A stretch of DNA of 64,000 bases from Euonymus europaeus (lineage: Eukaryota; Streptophyta; Magnoliopsida; Celastrales; Celastraceae). Numbering within the stretch: the stretch's first letter is position 1; each line of letters opens with the position of its first letter. Location: the NCBI GenBank assembly GCA_963580455.1, contig OY756972.1, forward strand, positions 7,641,001 to 7,705,000, in the 5' to 3' direction. The notes under the pieces are model-generated. The model searched no databases. It was not told the DNA's origin and saw nothing but the letters and a program-made list of their open reading frames with translations. A program made the position numbers and the translations under genes. Positions 11,593 through 22,632 of this stretch are shown piece by piece.

Positions 11593-13249
11593 TCAAGGAG
11601 GACCAACACTTAGAGATTTCCAAAGGAATTCAAATCTCTGAAGGTCAAGAGGCTTAGTAAATAGATCAACTAGTTGAAGATCAGTAGAAACATAATCAAG
11701 AGAGAGAACCTGATTTTCTACTTGGTCATGAATGAAGTGGTGACGAATATCAATATGTTTCATCCTAGAATGTTGCACAAGGTTCTTAGAGATGTTAATA
11801 TCACTAACATTGTCACAGTAGACAGTAAGCTTACCTTGAGCAAAACCCATAGTCAGCCAATATCTTCTTCATCCATAGTAGTTGTGTACAACAGCTCCCT
11901 ACAACTATGTACTCAACCTCAGTAGTAGACAATGACACATAATTTTGTTTCTTAAGCACCATGCTACCAAATTGCGACCTATATAAAAAATCCGCCAGTG
12001 GTATTTTTATCATTAGAACACCCTGCCCAGTCAGCATCAGAATATCCAAGTATATTCAAGTTGGTGTCAACTGAAAAAATGAATCCCATACTCACTAGTA
12101 CCACTCACATACTTCACAACTCATTTCAAAGCAAGCAAATGTGACTCTATAGGACAAGACTAATATCCAACACAAACACCAACACTATATGCTATATCAG
12201 GCCTACAAGCAATAAAGTAAAGTAAGTTGCCTATCATGCTCCTATGTAAACTCTCATTCATAGCTTTACCTAACATGTCCTTGCTAAGTTTGGTGGAAGT
12301 ACTCATGGGTGTCAATGCATGTTTAGACTTTGAAAGACCAAATTTCTTTACAAGATCCTTAGCATATTTTGATTGAGAGATAAATATCCCATCGTCTGAT
12401 TGCTTCATTTGTAATCCAAGAAAGAATTTAAATTTTTCCATCATACTCATCTCAAATTCACTAGTCATCAAAGTGCCAAACTCATTAGTCATCACATCGG
12501 AAGTAGAGCCAAACACAATATCGTCCACATATATCTCAGCAATAAGCACATGCACACCATCAAATTTCACAAACAAAGTATAATCAAAATTTTCTCTTTC
12601 AAAACCATATTTAACAAGAAACAATGTCAAACGCTCATACCAAGCATGTAGTGCTTTTTTCAATCCATAGAGTGCCTTTTTTTAACCTATACATATACTC
12701 AGGACGCACAGGATCAAGAAACCCTTTGGGTTGCGCAACATAAGCCTCCTCTTGTAAAATATCATTAAAAAATGTACTCTTTACATCCATTTGATACAAC
12801 TTAATTTTTAGAAAACATGCAACAGCAAGAAGAATTCTAATGGATTCTAACCTAGCAATAGGAGCAATTGTTTCATCAAAATCTATTCCTTCTACTTAAG
12901 TGTATCCCTGTGCTACCAAACGAGCTTTATTCCTAGCGATCAACCCATCCTCATCAGTTTTCTTCTTAAAGATCCATTTAATACCACTAACATTCATATC
13001 AGAAGGACAAGACATTAATTCCCATACATCATTACAAACAAATTGATTCAATTCATCATGCATGGCAAAAATCCAACAATCATCATGTAGAGCATCATCA
13101 ACTTTTTCAGGTTCAATTTGGGATACATAGCAAAAAAAGGTTTCCTCATTTTGATGCTTTCGATGAGTTTTCATAGGTGCACACATACCGCCAATTATGT
13201 ATTCTTTAGGATGATGCAATCTCACAAGAATCAGATAGATTATTTTCAT
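11593..13249 (-). pseudogene. Sirevirus-like pol: reverse transcriptase and RNase H (broken)
   Basis: The RT N-terminus (13249-12896) contains WELMSCPSD and KARLVAQGYT; the palm (12663-12160) carries the catalytic YVDDIVFGST and ends SMIGNLLYFIACRPDIAYSV. RNase H follows at 12049-11593 with STTEVEYI and NLVQHSRMKHIDIRHHFI, the usual copia C-terminus. The domains lie in at least four open stretches separated by stops or frameshifts (for example near 12896 and 12663). All catalytic motifs remain readable. Confidence 0.88.
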
Positions 13250-13882
13250 TTAATGTAGCCTCCATCGTGGTTGCATCAGATCTGTTCATTATCTCTGATT
13301 CCTGCACATCTTCACTTGCTACTTCATGATCATCAATAATCACATTAGCAAACTCCATCATAGTAGAGGTATTTTTATTAAACACCCTATATGCACAACT
13401 ATTAATTGAATAGCCTAAGAAGATTCTCTCATCATTTCGTGAATCAAACTTTCCCAAGTGCTCTCTATCTTTCAAAATATAACACTTACTCCCAAATACT
13501 CAAAAATATTTGAGGTTAGGTATCTTACCTTTCCATATGTCATATGGTGTCACCTTAGTACCTGGACGAATGTACACTCGATTCACTATGTGGCATGCAG
13601 TGTTGATCACTTTAGCCCATAATTTTGTAGGTATGTTCTTCCCATGTAGCATAACTCGTGAGATCTCTTGCAACACTCGATTCTTCCTTCCCACTACTCC
13701 ATTTTGCTGACAAGTTTTTGGAGTTGAAAATTCATGAAAAATTATATTTTCTACATAAAAAGAAGCAAATATCTTGTTTTGGAATTCATTTCCATGATCT
13801 GTCCAGATTTGCTGCAAAAAATCATGATCAATATCTTGCTCATTCAAAATTCTAAGATACAATGATTTAAAAGAATCAAAAG
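13206..13882 (-). pseudogene. Sirevirus-like integrase, core and C-terminal part
   Basis: The core begins next to the solo LTR (DSFKSLYLRI) and shows IWTDHGNEFQN (second catalytic Asp) and TCQQNGVVGRKNRVLQE with the catalytic Glu region. After a stop at 13500 it continues GKFDSRNDERIFLGYSINS and AYRVFNKNT, a signature of the SIRE-type copia integrase end. The zinc-binding N-terminus and first catalytic Asp are missing: protease text runs almost directly into the core across the solo LTR, so a deletion occurred there. Confidence 0.85.
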
Positions 13883-14765
13883 TGTTGGTCTATGTTTGAT
13901 ACAGGTATGACAATTGGGTGATACTGAGCAGTGATGTAAGTTCGCAGGTATGTCAATTGGGTGATACTGAGTAGTGAAGTAAGTTACTCCGGTATGTGGA
14001 GTAAGTTATTTCATCTGCACGGGCTTAAAGATTTTAACGCGTGAGCTTTTATTTTTGATGACATGCAGTGTTTTATTGTTAATGGACTGTCTTATATAGA
14101 TAGGATAGGAAGTCTATTCATGTATGGATAACCACATAAGAGTTATATTGGGAGTTAAACATGTAACTACTGTGGATTATCTTTGATTATCAATTCCAGT
14201 ATTGGATGTGTGATTTATCTCTTCAGGTGATAGAATGCTCAGAGTTCTGGTGGGAGAAGAAGTCTTCATAATCAAGACAAGCTGGTCTTATATATATTCC
14301 ATGCATGTTGGTTTCAAGTTTTACCGAAACTATCTTTGAGAGAGTCTTGAGCGTGTGTTGGATTTTTTGGAAAAACAAATCACTTCTTATTTCATGTGTG
14401 ATCTTGAGTGTTTGAATGAGTGATTTGTAGTGAGGATATTTATATTGGAGATTGTCATTTGTGAGTTTCTTGTGTGTTAAGACTCTTGAGGGATTCGAGA
14501 GTAGACTCTACCTTGGTTAGGTTGAGAAGAGGTTGAAGCAATACATTGAATGGGAGGGATGAGCAAAGTCTTTAGTTCAAAGATAAGGTTGTAACTCCTG
14601 ATTCGTTTTAGTGAATTGTTCCTCAAGGTTAGTCGCTTATAAACTCGAGGTTTTTTCCAAGTTGGGTTTTCCTCGTTAAAATCTTGGTGTCGTTTTTATT
14701 TATTTTCCGCAATTTTTGTTTCCATATTCATTGACTAACGTTCTTGGTGAGTGCAACGACTTTCA
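13883..14765 (+). mobile_element. Solo LTR (883 bp) inserted in the integrase region
   Basis: The segment begins TGTTGGTC and ends CGACTTTCA and is flanked by the exact 5-bp repeat AAAAG (13878-13882 and 14766-14770). Its right end carries the TTTCCTCGTTAAAATCTTGG text common near the 3' end of plant copia LTRs, so it lies in plus orientation, opposite to its host element. No internal region accompanies it: it is the product of LTR-LTR recombination. The host pol reads across the site when the insert is ignored. Confidence 0.9.
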
Positions 14766-15330
14766 AAAAGCATCAAATAGGTAACTTTACCTCCATTAAA
14801 AACTTTAATTTTTTACAGTAATGACTTATCACCACTCATGTGCCGCGAACATCCACTATCAAGATACCACTTATCCTAACATCGAGCATTATAGGCTACA
14901 AGTGCAACATAACGTGAACTTTCTCCTTTCTTTACCCAAATATTATTAGGAGAATTTGACATAGATGTATGAGCAAATGACATGTCAAATGAACCAAGGA
15001 AATTCCTAAATTTTTGAACAATTCAGTAGAATGTAAAGAATATGAATTTGAGGTAGTCGTAAAATGCACATGTCTTCTTGTTTTCTCTAGCTTTGAACAA
15101 TGAGGTCTAATATGTCCTTTAACAACACATAAGTGACAAATAGTAACAAATGTAGACGGATTAGGCAATGCATATTTCATGTAGCCTACGTGAACTTGTA
15201 AAACTTGGTTTCATGCAACCTTTAGGTAGCCTACTTGAATCAATAGATGCAGGCTTCATGTAAGCTACATGAGCATTTGACAAACCAGATTAAACTTTAG
15301 ATGCATGAGAAGGCTGAGATGAAGAAACAA
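14766..15330 (-). pseudogene. Sirevirus-like pol N-terminus: second zinc knuckle and protease
   Basis: On the minus strand, ICHLCVVKGHIRPHCSKL (about 15140-15087) is a perfect C-x2-C-x4-H-x4-C knuckle separate from that of gag. It is followed by WYLDSGCSRHMSGDKS (about 14865-14815), the aspartic protease active site. Upstream the frame encodes repeats of HVAYMK/HVGYMK, which arise from the DNA words described under the palindrome finding. Stops interrupt it, and the C-terminal part of the protease is lost at the deletion next to the solo LTR. Confidence 0.78.
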
Positions 15331-15460
15331 TAGGAGCTTTACCTTTATTTACCCGTTTAGATTAAAAACTCAATTCTTCATCTTCAAGATTCCTTCCTTT
15401 AATGAAAGGTTTGAACTCTGTCCACTCCTGTTGTGATTTACCAGTATATCCAAGTCCATC

Positions 15461-16990
15461 TCATATTCTAGCTTGTCTTATTGTACCAAGCTTGTTATCT
15501 AAGTTACTTGTTCCTACCTGTAAAGTATTGAACATAGAGTATTTGGACAATTCACTTTGCAAGCTAGAAATTGTATCTTGTAGTTGTTGAATCTCAACTT
15601 GATCATGATTATGATGCTCTTGCATCTCTGCTAGTTTTTTGATCAATTGAGCTTCATGATCCATTCTCTCTTGCAACTAAGTTTGTAACAAAAGTCTTGA
15701 CTTCTGGCTTTTGCCGAAAGCTATCACAAGTTGATTGTAGGCATCTTGCAAATAAGCAGTGTCCTCATTCATATCATCAATCGAATCTTCATTAAAATCT
15801 GAGTTTAATTTGATGTGCATTGAATCAGTGAAAACAACTAACTTATTGTTCTCATCAACAAGCTTGCCCACATCATTCTCACTTTCACTCTCACTCAGTG
15901 TATCATTCATGGATATATTATTCTTCTTTTTATTTGCACACTCATGTGACATATGTCCAAAATCTTGGCATTCATAACATTGAAAGTTAGCTCTCGATGA
16001 CTTAATCTTTGTCTCTAATTTTGATTTCACTGTCACCTTGTCTTGAAAACCCGTCTTCCCCTTTTGAAGATTGACATATTTTTTTAAAATTTTGGCTAGC
16101 AAGAGCAAACTCTCCTTGTTATCATTTAAGTCCTCGTGACTAATTTTTAAAGCTACTCCTTTCAGCTTTTTAGGGATCCATAAATTTCCTTCATATGTTT
16201 GTAAGGAACCCACAAGCTCTTCTACTTTAAGTATGTCAACATCCTTACTTTCTTCAATGGCAGCCACTTTAGCTTGAAACTAGTGTGGCAACGATCGTAG
16301 AATATTTCAAACAATCTTCGACGGTGATAGTTGTTCACCAAGTGCAAACATGGAATTCACTGTATCATTCAACTTAACATAAAAGTGATCAAATGTCTCA
16401 TCTTCTTCCATTCTCAACATCTCAAAAGAAATAGTTAATTTATGAAGTTTGGAAATTTTCACAGCTGGTGTACCTTCATGTGTCACTTCCAAATATCTCA
16501 TACTTCTTTTACTGTCTCCCAATTAGAAATTCATCAAACTTCCTCAAGACATAAACCAGTGAGCATTGCATTTAGTGCTCGATTGTTCCAGCTCGCACTA
16601 TCTGCCTAATAGGCTTTTTTCGATTGAAGCTCTCTTCGAACCATTTCTAATGATTGAGCCTTTCTTGAGTCGGTGAGAGAGCTCTGCTTTAAGCCTTTCT
16701 TTAGAGTTCTAGCAAGCCCTTCTTTGACCGGGCATTTATGTTCCTATCAGGCAACCTCTTATTGTTTGATTTTGTATACGAGTGGTCCAACATGTTACAG
16801 GTTTAAGAATAATCTTCTTTTCTTCATCTTCTATTGTAGGTGGTGTCCAACCATGAATAACAGAAAGCCAAACTCGCTCATCAAAGGATTTCATATAAAT
16901 ATGCATTATACCCTTCTAGTAAGCATAGTGCTTACTATTTAAAAATGGAGCTTTGTTCCCATCATGATTAGTATCCATAATAACTAAGGA
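15461..16990 (-). pseudogene. Sirevirus-like gag with CCHC zinc knuckle and coiled coil (broken)
   Basis: The N-terminus is readable from about 16977 (MDTNHDGNKAPFLN, then SFDERVWLSVIHGW). Capsid motifs follow at 16560-16307 (WNNRALNAML, MRMEEDETFDHFY-like). The next frame (16267-15677) contains VEELVGSLQTYE, the knuckle CYECQDFGHMSHEC and an acidic Ser-rich stretch. 15676-15461 is Gln/Leu-rich and predicted coiled coil (LQDTISSLQSELSKY). Gag with knuckle and coiled coil is typical of Sireviruses. A segment at about 16595-16735 does not fit gag and may be a small insertion. Confidence 0.82.
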
Positions 16991-17011
16991 TCTCACTCAA
17001 CATGTAGAGTG

Positions 17012-17029
17012 ACCTCCTCCAATACCAAT
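17012..17029 (-). promoter_or_regulatory. Primer binding site of the Sirevirus-like element
   Basis: The minus strand reads ATTGGTATTGGAGGAGG directly after the 5' LTR end TTTTCA. It is a diverged form of the TGGTATCAGAG-type site complementary to initiator tRNA-Met. Confidence 0.75.
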
Positions 17030-17949
17030 TGAAAATTTAAGAATACTAAAATCAAAGAGGTGACACACAATATTTACAAGAAAAATCCAATGAGGGAAAA
17101 ACCTCGGGTGTTTATAGCCACCAACCTTGAAGCAATCCACTGTAAATAAAAGGGTTACAAGGATATCCCTAGAGCTAGGATTCACATCACCTACACTAGT
17201 TTTCTTCTTGATTCGCTCAATACACCCAACCACAAGTAGATTCATTTACACGGTGCTCCAGAGTCCCACTGAAGTCTTCAAGCTTCAAGAACACACAAGT
17301 ATGCCCTCAAAGTGCAATGCAAGAATGCATGAAGTTTATTAAAATAAAAACTCTCTCAAAACATCGATTCTAGTTCAGTTCGTACAAGAAAAAAATCTAA
17401 GGTTAATTGGTTTCTAAACGCTATTTATACAACCCGCGAAACAACCAACCAAACCTTAGATAATAATCTCAAGGATATACCACAAAATCACCCATGAATT
17501 TAGGAAAGAGATTAAGTTCTAATCTTGAAATCAAGGTCATCAAAATAATGAGGAAAGACTTCCTTAAATTGAGGAGATGATTATCTCTAAAATAAAATTG
17601 AGATAAAACTTAATAAAGAGAAAGAATCATTCCCAAACCAACCATGATTTTATCCTAATCAATCAATTTAACTAAGTCAATTAATTAAGTAAAATCAAGT
17701 ATCCTATAAAATATACATCACATAAATCCACGATGCAAGCTTTTTAAAAAAAACCTAATGTTCATGTAGGCTACATCCAGTTTTCCTAAAATTACAGTTA
17801 TCTCATGTAGGCTACATGCAGGTTATATGATAGTATTGTTTGATCTTCAGCTCTAGATCAACTTGCATTCTAACCTAATATGGATCCTGGACATTCTAAA
17901 TTAGAATATTACATTTTTCAATCATAGTGTCATGCATTTAAACCTTACA
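17030..17949 (-). repeat. 5' LTR of the Sirevirus-like element
   Basis: 920 bp, the partner of 7403-8322. The right boundary is fixed by ACATG at 17950-17954, identical to 7398-7402. It carries the CATGTAGGCTACAT words at 17763-17777 (last base changed) and 17804-17818 (exact). Confidence 0.93.
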
Positions 17950-17954
17950 ACATG

Positions 17955-18898
17955 CTAGCTCAATTGACATGTATTTGGATTTTCATGTGTTGTGACTATG
18001 TGACATCAATTAAATTGTTTTAAATGTGCATTTAGTTGCATGCTGGACCACTAGGCAAGGGTTCAGGTGTTTCCACGTTTACAAATGGTGATTCTAGATT
18101 GAAGATTTTGTTATGGAATGGAATTGGAAAATGGAAATTGTTTGATGGATTTACACGTTCTCCTTGGATTTATCATGTAGACCGATTTACAGTGCTGGTG
18201 AATATGGTGAAGGGTAAAGGTGTGGGAGCGATCCATGACCTTACCAGAGTCGTGGGATGGTTGTTTGGAGGTTCGGATTATTATATGGAGACATTGTTTA
18301 CATAGAATATTGTTGCATTTATTCCATTTTCCATATTTTTGCCTTTTAGTTGCTCTTTTTTGATATCACTACTGAGCATTCAGTTCACCAAATTTATTTT
18401 CTCTCCTTTTAGGTGAGCCATCCACTAGTACGGTTCATCCAGATCAACATGACGTGGCGTGACTATGGTGGCCTAACCTAGTATAGTTATCTTGTGATAT
18501 TTTGAGTTTTTTTGTTTCTTTATTTATGATATGGTACTAGATTTACATAATGTTGAATCTATGGAGAGTGGTTGGATATATATATATCTGTTATGGTTTT
18601 GTATGGGCAAGGAAGGGACTCTTTGTGATCGGGACTCTTGTGTGAGATATTATATATATGGTGGTTGTGGTACCCTTGAGGGGCCTAGATTATGATAGAT
18701 GATTGGTATTATGGAGTTGACTGGATTTTATTATTAGAAGTGTTTTTTCCTATATTTTGTGCACGTTGACATTATTCAATTTATGGGGAGATGTTGCCCA
18801 ATTTTAGTTTGGGAGAGTATTTTATTTTAGAACAAATAGAGCACAAATTTTTTGGTTTTTCTTTATTTTTTTCACACTCCCCGGGTTGGGGCGTGACA
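17955..18898 (+). repeat. Right half of a gypsy-type LTR (LTR D)
   Basis: The end CCCGGGTTGGGGCGTGACA at 18898 and a GGGGAGATGTTGCCCAATTTT block near 18786 match the ends of the large LTRs described below (for example GGGGAGATGCTGCC at about 25180). The left part probably lies at about 5700-7402, on the other side of the Sirevirus-like insertion; its start could not be fixed. An 89-residue open frame at 18036-18305 matches nothing I know and is likely chance. Confidence 0.5.
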
Positions 18899-18952
18899 TA
18901 GGCATTTCAAGCAGCAATTTCCAATTTACCCACCCAAAAAAAACAAGCCAGG

Positions 18953-20096
18953 TATGTCTTTGTCACTAATGGTTGAAACATGTTTAGTAGTGTTACCTAC
19001 CAGTTCGTGATGTGTAGATTCGGTAGCCACTAATCATATTTGTAATTCATTGTAGAGGTTCAAGAAAGCTGCCAGCCAAGTTGCATGCATTTTTCTGGGA
19101 GATGGCACGAGAGTGTCAATAGATAGAATATGAAATATTAGTATTTCCTTTCTTAGTCATAAGATTTGGTTTTGAAAGAGACTTTTAATACCTTCTGTTA
19201 GAATGAATTTGATTTCAGTTTCTAATTTGAAAAAATATGGATATTCAGTTTATTTTAATAACTTTGTGGTTATTAAGTTAAATAAGTTTTTTATTTGTTC
19301 GGGTACAATAGTGGATGGCCTTTACATTATTCATATTATGTATGCACTATAGCAAAAAGAATTGAATAACATTGATAATTTACCATGAAAGAGAAAGCAA
19401 CCTTCGAAAAAGAATCACACCTATCCTTGACATTTACACCTAGGTCATATTAATCTAAAATGGATGGATTAATAGACTGGTTAAAGATGGACCATTAGGT
19501 TCATTAGAACTAGAAGAAATTCTAATATATGAATCTTTTTTAGAAGGTAAAATGATCAAGAGGCCTTTTTTGACCAAGGGCTACGTAGCCCATTAATGCA
19601 TAGAATAAATTCACTCTGATGTATGTGACCTACTGAATATCCAAGCCAGAGCTGGCTTTGAGTACTTCGTTACTTTTATTGATGACTACTCAATGTATGG
19701 ATACATATTTTTGATATGCCGTCAATCTGAGTTCTATGAGAAATTCAAAGTGTTCAAGGCAGAAATGAAAAAACATCATAATAAAAGTATCAAAACACTT
19801 CAATTTGATCGTGGTCGTGAGTAAATCATTGAAGAATTTTGGGATTACTTATCAGAACATGGGATAACATCCCAGTTATCTGTGTCAGGTACGCCGCAAT
19901 AGAATGATGTAGCATAAATGAATAGAATTCCTATGGAAATGATAAGTTATTCGAGTCTATCTCTTTCATTTTAGGGACATGCACTTGAAAAAACAATATA
20001 TATTCTAAAATTGATTCCATCTAAGTCAATATCTACTACTCCAATAGGACTATGGACTAGGTGAAAACCAAATCTCTAGCATGTTCAGATTTAGGG
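18953..20096 (+). pseudogene. Copia-1 protease, pre-integrase and integrase core (broken)
   Basis: The protease region reads CVDSVATNHICNSL (about 19010-19050): the usual Asp-Ser-Gly-Ala-Thr active site has Val in place of Gly. The pre-integrase knuckle has GHINLK and LVKDGPLGSLELEEI (19448-19520), and the integrase core reads HSDVCDLLNI, FVTFIDDYS, TLQFDRGRE and GITSQLSVSGTPQ. At least six stops are present. LTR A interrupts the frame exactly at 20096; the integrase resumes at 22173. Confidence 0.8.
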
Positions 20097-22172
20097 TGTG
20101 AAACTCTGATCCAAAAAATTTAAGTTGTAGTTAAGCTATAGATTGGACATGTTGCATGAGATTACAAAGAGTTGTTTTTGAACTAGGTTCACTAAATGGG
20201 TCATAACTTTTAGTAAAGATGTCCATTTTGGGCCCATAATACATCAAATTGAAGCTTAGATCGATTCAGAGGTGAATATGGAAAAAGAGGGCAACTAGGT
20301 GGTAATTTCCACAGCGCCTAGGCATGTGCAAAAGTGTGCCTAGTCTAGTAGCTATGAGAGAATCTGGAGACCAGGTGCGCCTCATACATGCCTAGGCGTA
20401 CCCTGAGGAATTTAAAAGGCCTTCACGAGCCAGAACATGTTATCTCCTTGGTGAATTTGAGAGAGAGAGAGAGAAAAGTAGAAAGAGAACGTTTGATTCT
20501 TGAGAGATTATTGAAGATTAAGGCTTGGATTGAAGATTCAAGCAAGTTCGAAGAAGATTTCTAAAATTCAAGGTAAGTTTTATAGTTTTGGTAAATCTTG
20601 GGTTTTTGTAGATTTAGCTCAATCCTTTAAGAGATGGAATGTATGGCTTAGATATATTGATTCTAGGGTTATATATGGTTGTTTTACTAGGTTTGATCAT
20701 TGGTCAAGGTTGAGATTCAAATTTGGTGAAGCTTTGAGGAGTTGGGGAAATCCTAGAGAGAGAAGGTAAGCTTCTCTTGATTTTTGATTGAATATCGTGT
20801 TGTTATCATTAATTGGTGTTATTGATATGATAAAAGAGAAATCGATAGGTTGGGAGAAAGGGGCAAAAGCCTAATTTTAAAATTTGAGTTCTAAGTTGTG
20901 CTTGGAACGAGGTAAGGGATTCTTACCCAAATTCTTATTCGATATCGTATTCTTGTTCTAAAGAGCATTTTGTTTTCCTTGTTGCTATTCCAAATTTGTG
21001 TTCTTGCCTCATAGTTCCTAAAGAAGAACAAACCTTTTATGTGTTTGAATTTGTTAATAATGATGTGAATGCATACCTGTGTGTCTTGTGCAATCACCTA
21101 TCGTACATGAGTTCCTCTTAGACATGCATCATCTAGTAGATTACATATATAGGTTGAATATATGTATTATTGCATAGATATGTTGATATGTATTAGAGAT
21201 GCATTGGGGTATGAGTATGGCTCGCAACCCCTTTAGGTTGATTGTTAGTCATATGGAAGGATGGTCTGTTGTCAAGACATTAATGTGGGACCAAATGACT
21301 TTCATGTGAGGCAACTCACGGAGATCCTGATGAGCCAGTGCTAGACCGTGCCTTGGTCGTACGTAGGAGTGGTGACGACCATGGAAGTAGATAATCCTCT
21401 TTGATGAGACGTACATTGGGAGTTATGCTTCCAATGCACTATGTATTTTGAAATTAAAGGGCATTGACTTGTTGTATGATTGACGTGATATCATTATATT
21501 GTGAATGACATATTGTTACATTTCCTTTTTCTTTCATTCGGTCCATTATTATTTATTGCTCTTTTACCCTACTGAGCTTCTTGTTCACCCTTTCCTTTTC
21601 GTTTTCACCCGACAAGTTAAATTGGTGCTAGTACTGATGATGCAGATCAATAGAGATGCTATTGTATGGATGGCTCCTGGAGGATTAAGTCGGGTAGTGA
21701 GTTTGGGGTTGTTTGTCTAGCACGTTTATTTGTGCTGATATTTTTTTGTTTATTGACTATTTGGTACTGATTGGTGTGGATGATGTATGGTTAGAAGAAA
21801 ATCCATGTGATTCTTCAAAATCTCTATGTGGACATTGAGTCTTGTTATGGCATTGATATGGATTGGTTATGATATATATGTTTTGAAATCGTTTGTGCAT
21901 GCTGCTAGATGGCCTGAGGCCTTACTAGGATATAAATTCCATGCTGATAGTTAGCCTAAGGCTCTGATGGGTTATTGATGTGATGTATGAGGTTTGCTGC
22001 ATTTGATTTAGGTGGGATTCCCCAACATATGAGGAGATGCTGCCGAATTTTTGATTGATGGATTTAATTTAGTTGAGTGAAGTAGGGTTGAATACATAGG
22101 ATGAGAATTACATTGGTGACCTAGGATGATGCGGTAAATATCATGTAACATCTCTCGGATCGGGGTGTTACA
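20097..22172 (+). mobile_element. LTR A: solo LTR of the large gypsy-type family, 2076 bp
   Basis: The boundaries are TGTGAAACTCTGATCC... and ...GGATCGGGGTGTTACA. Flanks are TAGGG (20092-20096) and TTGGG (22173-22177), a 5-bp target duplication with one mismatch; removing the LTR restores a continuous copia integrase reading frame. It aligns with LTR B along most of its length (the TTGTTTTTGAAC and GGCCATAACTTTT-type blocks, the CGTGTTGTTA/ATGTTGTTA block). A (GA)n run lies at 20459-20475. No internal element sequence is present. Confidence 0.9.
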
Positions 22173-22617
22173 TTGGGTTGTCCAACGCCTATGTTGAAAG
22201 GAAAAATAGATAAACTAGAATCAAGAATAGATGTATGTTTGTTTATAGACTATGCTAGAGGAATGAAAGGTGGTTTATTTTATTGTCCTAAATGTAAGAA
22301 GTTTATTATTAGCACCAATGCCTAATATCTAGAAGAGGACTATATAATGAACCACAAACCCAAAAGTCAACTTGTTTTAGAAGAACAAGTTTATTGTCAT
22401 AATAGTAGTGTGGTTGCTAACTCAAAGAAGCCTAGGACCCACAATAGGGTAAAACACATTAAGCGTAAGTATCATTTGATTTCGACACATTGTGAAAATA
22501 GGTGATATGGTAGGAACCAAGATTGTGTTAGAAGACAATCTAGTATATCCTTCTACAAAGAATTTTCATGGGCATATAGAGGGAATGGGAGTCAGAATTG
22601 TTGATGCATGGCCTTGA
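22173..22617 (+). pseudogene. Copia-1 integrase C-terminus fused to the end of RNase H
   Basis: 22173-22420 reads LGCPTPMLKGKIDKLES, then CLFIDYARGMKGGLFYCP and EEDYIMNHKPKSQLVLEEQ, the conserved copia integrase end. From 22452 it reads KHIKRKYHLI and FHGHIEGMGVRIVDAWP, the last residues of RNase H. Nothing between them resembles reverse transcriptase, so an internal deletion removed the whole RT and most of RNase H, joining near 22440. The tail ends with TGA at 22615. Confidence 0.78.
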
Positions 22618-22632
22618 GTTTAAGTCGGTGAT

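Larger units (their letters stand above)
7403..17949 (-). mobile_element. Sirevirus-like Ty1/copia element, 10.5 kb, complete ends
   Basis: Both LTRs are 920 bp (7403-8322 and 17030-17949), begin TG and end CA, and the element is flanked by the 5-bp duplication ACATG (7398-7402 and 17950-17954). On the minus strand the order is 5' LTR, tRNA-Met-type primer site, gag, protease, integrase, RT, RNase H, accessory ORF, polypurine tract, 3' LTR. This order with an extra ORF after pol, plus gag with a coiled coil, fits the Sirevirus lineage. By eye the first 120 LTR bases differ at about one position in eight, so the insertion is old. A solo LTR (13883-14765) interrupts pol, and part of the protease-integrase region is deleted. 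Confidence 0.92.

Noticed and set aside
18036..18305. 89-codon frame MHAGPLGKGSGVS
   Set aside because: It sits in what looks like an LTR half, has no domain or codon evidence and no homologue in the window.
5693..18898. Complete LTR D with target duplication
   Set aside because: The right end is clear, but no matching TAGGC or TG start could be found at 5690-7400, so boundaries are left open.
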